In this document: piece by piece, positions 5,650 to 10,017 of the stretch
Position numbering within the stretch: position 1 is the first letter of the stretch
How the letters are laid out: every line of letters starts with the position of its first letter
Assembly: GCA_022566235.1 (NCBI GenBank)
Contig: JADFJI010000028.1
Span: forward strand, 2,391 to 12,407
Length of the DNA stretch: 10,017 nt
DNA from: Chloroflexota bacterium
Lineage (GTDB): Bacteria > Chloroflexota > Dehalococcoidia > Plut-88900
Direction: 5' to 3'
Translations under genes and position numbers: made by a program
The notes under the pieces: model-generated
Database searches by the model: none
What the model was told of the DNA's origin: nothing
What the model saw: the letters and a program-made list of their open reading frames with translations, nothing else

Positions 5650-6447
5650 ATGACACAGGAGAAAGTAGCAGCAGGAGTCGGCTCCATCAACCTGGACAGG
5701 GAGGCCCTACGGAAAGAAATAAGCAAGGAATACGCCGAGGTCGCCAACAATCCCGAGAAGGGATACCATTTCCATACCGGACGGCCCCTGGCGAAACTTC
5801 TCGAATACGAAGATAGTCTTATCGACCAGGTGCCACAGCGGGCACTTGCATCCTTCGCCGGCACCGGTAATCCGTTCTCTCTGGGCGCGCTTCGACCGGG
5901 GGAAAGGGTGGTGGACCTAGGGTCGGGAGCTGGATTTGATAGCATCATCGCGGCAGGCATGGTGGGGCCCGAGGGCCAGGTAGTCGGGGTGGATATGACC
6001 TCCGAGATGCTGCAAAATGCCCGGGACGCGGCCGCCGAGTCGAACCTTTCTAACCTGGAGTTTCGGGAGGGCCACATCGAGTCCCTTCCCATAGACGATG
6101 GGTGGGCCGACGTTATTATCTCCAACGGGGTGCTCAATCTCTCTCCATATAAGGCCACCGTCCTCGCCGAGATGTACCGGGTGCTGAGGCCGGGGGGCCG
6201 GCTCCAGATAGGGGACATCTCTGTGGAGAAGGCGGTGCCGGATGAGGCCAAGGAGGATATAGCCCTGTGGACCGGCTGAATCGCCGGTGCTCTGCTGGAT
6301 GCAGAGCTTCAGGCCATAGTGACCGAGGCCGGCTTTCAGGACTTCGAGATCACCTGGCGGAAGGATGTCTTCACTGACGCGCCACAGCAGTCCAGCGCCG
6401 CAGCCTTCGGCACCAAGGGAATCAACTTCCGAGCTAGAAAGCCGTGA
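5650..6447 (+). CDS. ArsM-like SAM-dependent methyltransferase, probable selenoprotein (in-frame TGA at 6277-6279 read as Sec210)
   Basis: This is a class I Rossmann-fold methyltransferase of 265 residues when the TGA is read through. SAM-binding motif I is VVDLGSGAGFDSII (87-100), with the ribose-binding acid in VGVDMT (112-117). ISNGVLNLSPYK (157-168) and VLRPGGRLQIGDI (178-190) are typical of ArsM-like enzymes. TGA 6277 replaces the Cys of the family motif (A/T)GCIAGAL, and the same frame continues as IAGALLDAEL...AGFQDFEI and ends AFGTKGINFRARKP, a normal family C-terminus. A SECIS-like hairpin follows directly. ATG 5650 has a perfect AGGAGG (5636-5641) 8 nt upstream. The other two arsenic-binding Cys of true ArsM are absent (GTGNP instead of CGNP; ISNGV instead of SNCV), so arsenite is not assured as substrate. 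Alternatives are a fresh nonsense mutation or a sequencing error. The methyltransferase call is firm, Sec insertion likely. The 209-residue short form would lose the C-terminal domain. Confidence 0.85.
6283..6314 (+). promoter_or_regulatory. bacterial SECIS-like stem-loop for UGA recoding
   Basis: Directly after the in-frame UGA the RNA can fold as follows: GCC (6283-6285) pairs with GGC (6312-6314), GG (6286-6287) pairs with UC (6309-6310), A6311 is a bulge and U6288/U6308 a mismatch. A perfect 7-bp stem GCUCUGC/GCAGAGC (6289-6295 with 6301-6307) is capped by the loop UGGAU (6296-6300). The loop begins 16 nt after the UGA and has a G in its first two positions, which meets the criteria as I know them for bacterial SECIS elements (loop 16-37 nt after UGA, G among the first two loop bases). 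The whole element is within coding sequence, as expected in bacteria. Confidence 0.7.
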
Positions 6448-6530
6448 TAGCATCCCTCCCCTTTCTGAGATGAAACCTCGGGACAAGGAGGGGAATTCTC
6501 CCCGTGACGCGGTGGCCGGCTCCCCTTCGG

Positions 6531-6559
6531 TTGCTTAGACCCCAGGTCATCAATATAAT
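6531..6559 (+). promoter_or_regulatory. sigma-70-type promoter for the 110-residue tail-anchored protein
   Basis: A perfect TATAAT (6554-6559) lies 17 nt after TTGCTT (6531-6536). Transcription would start near 6566, and the leader carries AAGGAAGG (6578-6585) just before the ATG at 6590. The gene is therefore probably expressed independently of the methyltransferase. Confidence 0.6.
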
Positions 6560-6589
6560 GATGCTCAATACTTACCGAAGGAAGGCCCA

Positions 6590-6922
6590 ATGGTCAAAAA
6601 GTCCCGGCGCTTCGCCGTAAGGCAGGCGGCCCTAGCCAGACAAAAGAAGAAAACTGGGTCCCTCTCCCAGAGGCAGAGAGAGCTATCTACCCCTACACCC
6701 CAATCATCCGTGCCAGAAGGGGCCGATACGATCGATGAGACCCCAACTACTGCCCAGGGGGAGAGCCCACCTCTACCTGACCCTGCCGGCGAGGGTGTCT
6801 TAGAGGCGGTGCCCGCTACTCCCTGGAGATACGCCTACGTCCTGTCCGACATCAAGAGGATCGGCGTCATCGCTTCGGTAATCTTGGCTTTGTTGGTGGG
6901 TTTGAGCTTCTTCCTAGGCTAA
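6590..6922 (+). CDS. small basic, tail-anchored membrane protein of unknown function
   Basis: I do not recognise a characterised function. The 110-residue product has three parts. A strongly basic N-terminus (residues 1-29, many K and R, with MVKKSRRFAVRQAALARQKK) could contact nucleic acid or phospholipid. A low-complexity linker rich in P, T, S, E and G spans about 33-80. One C-terminal transmembrane segment covers about 91-109 (IGVIASVILALLVGLSFFLG), preceded by YAYVLSDIKR. There is no signal peptide, so the N-terminal part should stay in the cytoplasm, anchored by its tail. ATG 6590 has a strong AAGGAAGG site 4 nt upstream and its own promoter. Short proteins with a basic head and a D-(I/L)-(K/R)-R-x-G tail anchor are, from memory, common in Chloroflexota. 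The gene looks real from its signals and composition; the role is open. Confidence 0.8.
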   Translation: MVKKSRRFAVRQAALARQKKKTGSLSQRQRELSTPTPQSSVPEGADTIDETPTTAQGESPPLPDPAGEGVLEAVPATPWRYAYVLSDIKRIGVIASVILALLVGLSFFLG

Positions 6923-7035
6923 AGACGTCCGATCCCGATCCGTTAGCAAGGGTAGCTCGCCACACGGCCACGACAAATCCCGCGTGAGGCCCCATTCCCG
7001 CTCTGTTCACCTTTTCACCTCTCGGACTCTCGTCG

Positions 7036-7044
7036 TGCTAGAAT
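7036..7044 (+). promoter_or_regulatory. extended -10 promoter giving a near-leaderless uvrC transcript
   Basis: TG-C-TAGAAT (7036-7044) is an extended -10 element of the same form as that of xerD. Transcription would start about 7 nt further, near 7051, only about four bases before the uvrC ATG at 7055. No Shine-Dalgarno sequence precedes that ATG. A loose -35 candidate, TTCACC (7014-7019), sits at the long spacing of 19 nt. Confidence 0.5.
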
Positions 7045-7054
7045 TGTTACGGCA

Positions 7055-8917
7055 ATGAAGAGCCAGTCCATCGCAGACCAAGTTAAGGCCACGCCCACCA
7101 AGCCGGGGGTATACATCTTTCGGGACTCCTCCGGTACCGTTCTATACGTCGGCAAGGCCGCGAGCCTAAGAAGCCGGGTCCGCTCCTACTTCGCCGATTC
7201 CTCTGCCTTCACCTTCAAGCTGAAGAATCTGAGCGCCAAGATAGCCCAGTACGAGTACGTCGTCACCGACTCTGAGCAGGAAGCGCTGATCCTCGAAAAC
7301 ACCCTGATCAAGGGGCACAAGCCCCGATACAACGTGCGCCTGAAGGACGACAAGACCTATCCCTACATCAAGATCGACCTGAAGGAGGACTTCCCCAGGG
7401 TCTACTTCACCCGGAGAAGGGAGAAGGATGGGGCCAGGTATTTCGGGCCCTTCGCAAGCGCCAAGTCCGTCAGAAAGACCCTGGACCTGATCAAGAAGCT
7501 CTTTCCCTACAGGTCATGCACCAAAACCATCACCGGGACCGATGTCCGGCCCTGCCTGGACTACTACATCAACCGGTGTGTAGGCCCGTGTATAGGGGTT
7601 TCCACCAAGGAGGATTACCGCAGGGTCATAGACCAGGTGATACTCTTCCTGGAAGGCAAGCACGACACAGTGGTGCGGGATCTGAGAAACAGGATGGGCA
7701 GGGCCGCAGAAGAGCTCCAGTTCGAGAGGGCGGCGGCCCTGCGGGACCAGGTCCGGGCTATCCAGCGGGTGTCCGAAGCCCAGAAGGTCCATTCCAGCCT
7801 CCTCAAGAACGAGGACATTGTCGCTCTGGCCCGCTCGCAGGACGAGGCCTGGGTGGAGGTCTTCTTCGTCAGGGAGGGCAAGACCGTCGGCAGAGACCAC
7901 TTCATAATGGTGGGCACCCAGGACGAGGCGGAGGCCGAGATCATGGCCAGCTTCGTCAAGCAGTTCTACGATTCGGCCTCCTACATCCCTCCCCTGATTC
8001 TGCTACAGCACGCCCCCGAGGACTCGACCCTAATAACCCGATGGCTGGAAAACCAGCGAGGTCACAAGGTAAAGCTGAGAGTTCCCAGAAGGGGAGTGCG
8101 GCGTCAACTGCTGCAGATGGTGGCCGCCAACGCCGTCCAGGGGCTGGCACAGCACCGGATCAAGTGGCTGGCGGACATCGACGCCATATCCCAGGCCCTG
8201 GATGAGCTTCAGGAGCAGCTCAATCTGCCCAACCCGCCCAGCCGAATGGAGTGCTACGACATCTCCAACATCCAAGGGACTAATCCCGTCGGCAGCATGG
8301 TGGTCTTCGAGAACGGACGCCCCAAGCCCTCTCACTACCGGCGGTTCAAGATCAAGACCGTAGAGGGCATCGACGATTACTCTATGATGCAGGAGATGCT
8401 GAGGCGCCGTTTCCGCCGGCTCAAAGACGATAGGGCTGACGGAAACGGAAGGCAATCCAGGGAGGGGAGAAAGGCTTCGGAGAGCTGGGGCATCGTGCCG
8501 GACCTGGTCCTTATCGATGGGGGCAAGGGCCATCTCAGTGCCGCCCTACAGGTGATGCTGGAGATGGGGGTCGCGGACATACCCCTGGCCAGTATCGCCA
8601 AGCAGTTCGAGGAGATATTCCGACCCGATAGCAGCGAGCCTATCATCCTTCCCAGGAGCTCCCAGGCCCTCTACCTGGTCCAGCGGCTTCGCGATGAGGC
8701 CCATCGCTTTGCAATCACCTTCCATCGTCAGCTTCGCAAGAAGGGCGGCGTTAGGTCGGCTATGGACTCGGTCCCGGGCATCGGGCCAAAGAGGAAGAAG
8801 GCGCTGATCAGGCACTTCGGCTCCGTCAAGGGCATCAGAGAGGCCCCCATAGATGATATAGCCGCCGTGGTCGGGATGACCCGAAAGCTGGCCCAGCAGG
8901 TCAAAGAGCACCTGTAG
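7055..8917 (+). CDS. uvrC: excinuclease ABC subunit UvrC
   Basis: UvrC makes both incisions flanking a DNA lesion in nucleotide excision repair after UvrA-UvrB loading. The 620-residue product is full length with every domain present. The GIY-YIG nuclease (3' incision) runs from about residue 15 to 93 with PGVYIF and LYVGKA. Four cysteines, C155, C167, C175 and C179, have the spacing of the UvrC iron-sulfur cluster. The UVR helix pair that binds UvrB is near 205-237 (ELQFERAAALRDQV). The RNase H-like 5' nuclease has D402 (YDISNIQG), the GIDD acid near 440-441, D488 (LIDGGKGH) and H550 (DEAHRFA). A tandem helix-hairpin-helix ends the protein (VPGIGPKRKKAL, 573-584, to 620). A hydrophilic insert around 457-477 is the usual variable loop. 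ATG 7055 is the natural start although it has no Shine-Dalgarno site. Confidence 0.97.
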   Translation: MKSQSIADQVKATPTKPGVYIFRDSSGTVLYVGKAASLRSRVRSYFADSSAFTFKLKNLSAKIAQYEYVVTDSEQEALILENTLIKGHKPRYNVRLKDDKTYPYIKIDLKEDFPRVYFTRRREKDGARYFGPFASAKSVRKTLDLIKKLFPYRSCTKTITGTDVRPCLDYYINRCVGPCIGVSTKEDYRRVIDQVILFLEGKHDTVVRDLRNRMGRAAEELQFERAAALRDQVRAIQRVSEAQKVHSSLLKNEDIVALARSQDEAWVEVFFVREGKTVGRDHFIMVGTQDEAEAEIMASFVKQFYDSASYIPPLILLQHAPEDSTLITRWLENQRGHKVKLRVPRRGVRRQLLQMVAANAVQGLAQHRIKWLADIDAISQALDELQEQLNLPNPPSRMECYDISNIQGTNPVGSMVVFENGRPKPSHYRRFKIKTVEGIDDYSMMQEMLRRRFRRLKDDRADGNGRQSREGRKASESWGIVPDLVLIDGGKGHLSAALQVMLEMGVADIPLASIAKQFEEIFRPDSSEPIILPRSSQALYLVQRLRDEAHRFAITFHRQLRKKGGVRSAMDSVPGIGPKRKKALIRHFGSVKGIREAPIDDIAAVVGMTRKLAQQVKEHL

Positions 8918-8935
8918 AAGGTGACTATGCCTTTT
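8916..8935 (+). terminator. weak hairpin with short T-run after uvrC
   Basis: AGAAGG (8916-8921) can pair with CCTTTT (8930-8935) through one G-U pair around an 8-nt loop. The T-run is contained in the stem arm and followed by ATT. It is the only terminator-like structure I see before the next gene, and it is weak. Confidence 0.25.
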
Positions 8936-8992
8936 ATTCGTAAACTCACAATCGATTCGTTTTCTAATCTTCGTGTAGCCTGAGGTTTACTG

Positions 8993-10017
8993 ATGGCTAA
9001 GCAATCGAATAACGACCCTGTAATGTTTTTTACTAACCCGCTGTCGTGGTTAGACGAGAGAGAACTGGAAAGTCACGAGTGGCTAATGAAAAATTTCGGG
9101 TTTGAGGTTACCGCCTTTCAAAACACGGTTGACTTAGTCACATTCGCTATCGAACAAATAGAAAACCCTGACACGCGCCATTTGGAAACACTAATTAGTA
9201 AGTTGAAGAGCGGTAAAGGATTAACCACACAAAAAGTTCAGCTTGGAACCTTCGTATCATATTCATTACTCATACAGGCTCTGGACTGCCTGCACGCTAG
9301 TAGACGGTTATTGACTTGTGGCTATTTCTCAAGAATGTTGGGAAGTCTCAGGACGATGGTTGAGGCTCTCAGAGCATCTGATATCTGCAGAACCGACACA
9401 GACAAGGCTTTGGAATGGTTTCAAGGTAAGGAAATCAAAAAATCAACCAAAACCGATCTTCACCCTACGATTAAGCTAATGATGCGTCAATATGATTTTT
9501 TGAGTAAAATTGGTGGACACCCCTTTCTCCTATCAGCACATGCAACGGGCTTGGGGAAACCTTATCATGAGCTGGTAAAAGGTCAGCAAGAGGAGTATGT
9601 GAATGCTATAGGGCCAATGCTTGAATATTTGAGCAACACGGCAGGCGCAACCCTACAATATGTCAACGACGTCTACAAGATCGACTGGGAAAGTGAGCCG
9701 GAACGCAAGCATAAGAAAGATATCGTATTAGGACTAGAACCCCAGGATAAAGACTTAGACCCTGGCCAAATTATTTCGAAAGTTACTATGTATAAATCAC
9801 GCCGAGATGAAGCACAAGACGACACAGAAGTAGACTATGAACTTCTTTGGCAATTATCAACATTATTCCGCGAACCTCCGAGAATGCTGAAAGTTCTTAC
9901 TGCACCGAGGGCAAAGGCTATTGGATTATTCTTAGGAGAGGCGACAACTGAGTTACACCAAATGGCGCTCGTTGGATTTGACCGCGGGACAAAATTAGGC
10001 CTGCCACCCATATCAAA
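8993..10017 (+). CDS. unrecognised mostly helical protein, 3' end beyond the window
   Basis: The frame from ATG 8993 has no stop through the window edge, giving at least 341 residues; GAGG (8982-8985) lies 7 nt upstream. I do not recognise the protein with confidence. It looks soluble and largely alpha-helical, with many charged residues and no signal peptide. Residues 94-149 form an amphipathic stretch, LDCLHASRRLLTCGYFSR then RTMVEALRASDICRTDTDKALEWFQG, whose R120-x-x-x-E124 and spacing recall helical proteins of the DUF5677/HEPN-like kind. This is a weak resemblance only. A charged linker follows (about 233-283), then a second helical block (LLWQLSTLFREPPRMLKVL, 285-303). G+C is about 45% in a counted 60-nt stretch against about 58% in uvrC, and A/T-ending codons (TTA, AAA, ATA, TCA) are frequent, suggesting recent acquisition. 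It is not evidently linked to uvrC. Confidence 0.75.
   Translation, partial: MAKQSNNDPVMFFTNPLSWLDERELESHEWLMKNFGFEVTAFQNTVDLVTFAIEQIENPDTRHLETLISKLKSGKGLTTQKVQLGTFVSYSLLIQALDCLHASRRLLTCGYFSRMLGSLRTMVEALRASDICRTDTDKALEWFQGKEIKKSTKTDLHPTIKLMMRQYDFLSKIGGHPFLLSAHATGLGKPYHELVKGQQEEYVNAIGPMLEYLSNTAGATLQYVNDVYKIDWESEPERKHKKDIVLGLEPQDKDLDPGQIISKVTMYKSRRDEAQDDTEVDYELLWQLSTLFREPPRMLKVLTAPRAKAIGLFLGEATTELHQMALVGFDRGTKLGLPPIS

Noticed and set aside
5650..6279. Treating the methyltransferase as a complete 209-residue protein or a simple pseudogene
   Set aside because: The frame after the TGA keeps full family similarity to a normal stop, and a SECIS-like hairpin is in place; recoding explains this better than a truncation, though a nonsense mutation is not fully excluded.
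5634..6486. Two long minus-strand frames opposite the methyltransferase (5634-6251 and 5917-6486)
   Set aside because: No start signals and no family resemblance; both are shadows of the plus-strand gene.
6483..6498. GGGGA-ATTC-TCCCC hairpin after the methyltransferase as an intrinsic terminator
   Set aside because: Short stem and no T-tract; it may be part of the degenerate repeat copy nearby, too weak to call as a terminator.
7516..8205. 229-codon plus-strand frame inside uvrC
   Set aside because: Overlaps the conserved UvrC frame, and its product is Gly/Arg/Pro-rich without motifs.
1..10017. CRISPR arrays, tRNA or rRNA genes, insertion sequences
   Set aside because: I saw no regularly spaced repeats, tRNA-like cloverleaf, rRNA sequence or transposase anywhere in the window.

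Overview
The window reads as one contiguous piece of chromosome from a fairly GC-rich bacterium (roughly 58% G+C in a stretch of uvrC that I counted). The small tail-anchored and TM2-like membrane proteins, the Lgt sequence and the short palindromic repeats remind me of Dehalococcoidia-type Chloroflexota from metagenomes. That placement is an impression from protein style, not a proof.

Layout, left to right. A small multi-spanning membrane protein with a TM2-like motif (8-535, 5' end uncertain) precedes recJ (605-2296), both on the plus strand. A repeat-rich convergent intergenic region (2297-2566) follows. Two minus-strand envelope genes come next: a CcdA-type thiol/disulfide membrane transporter (2567-3391) and lgt (3594-4409). 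A divergent promoter region separates lgt from the tyrosine recombinase xerD (TTG start at 4627). After it lies an ArsM-like SAM methyltransferase (5650-6447) interrupted by an in-frame TGA. Then come a 110-residue tail-anchored protein of unknown function (6590-6922) and uvrC (7055-8917). The window closes with the first 341 codons of an unrecognised, A+T-richer gene (8993 to the edge), which stays open to the window end.

The ordinary content is DNA maintenance (RecJ, XerD, UvrC) plus envelope biogenesis (Lgt, CcdA). Two things stand out. First, the methyltransferase TGA falls exactly where relatives have a conserved Cys (TG-U-IAGAL). The conserved C-terminus continues in frame to the normal end, and a SECIS-like hairpin starts just after the TGA with its apical loop 16 nt downstream, so this is very probably a selenoprotein that a gene finder would truncate to 209 residues. 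Second, the CcdA homologue appears circularly permuted: the segment that is normally TM1 (SPC motif) sits at the C-terminus, while the protein begins with what is normally TM2.

Smaller observations are a near-leaderless uvrC promoter, several E. coli-critical Lgt residues replaced, a dispersed palindromic repeat, a dif-arm-like sequence in the xerD promoter, and an abrupt composition change after uvrC.
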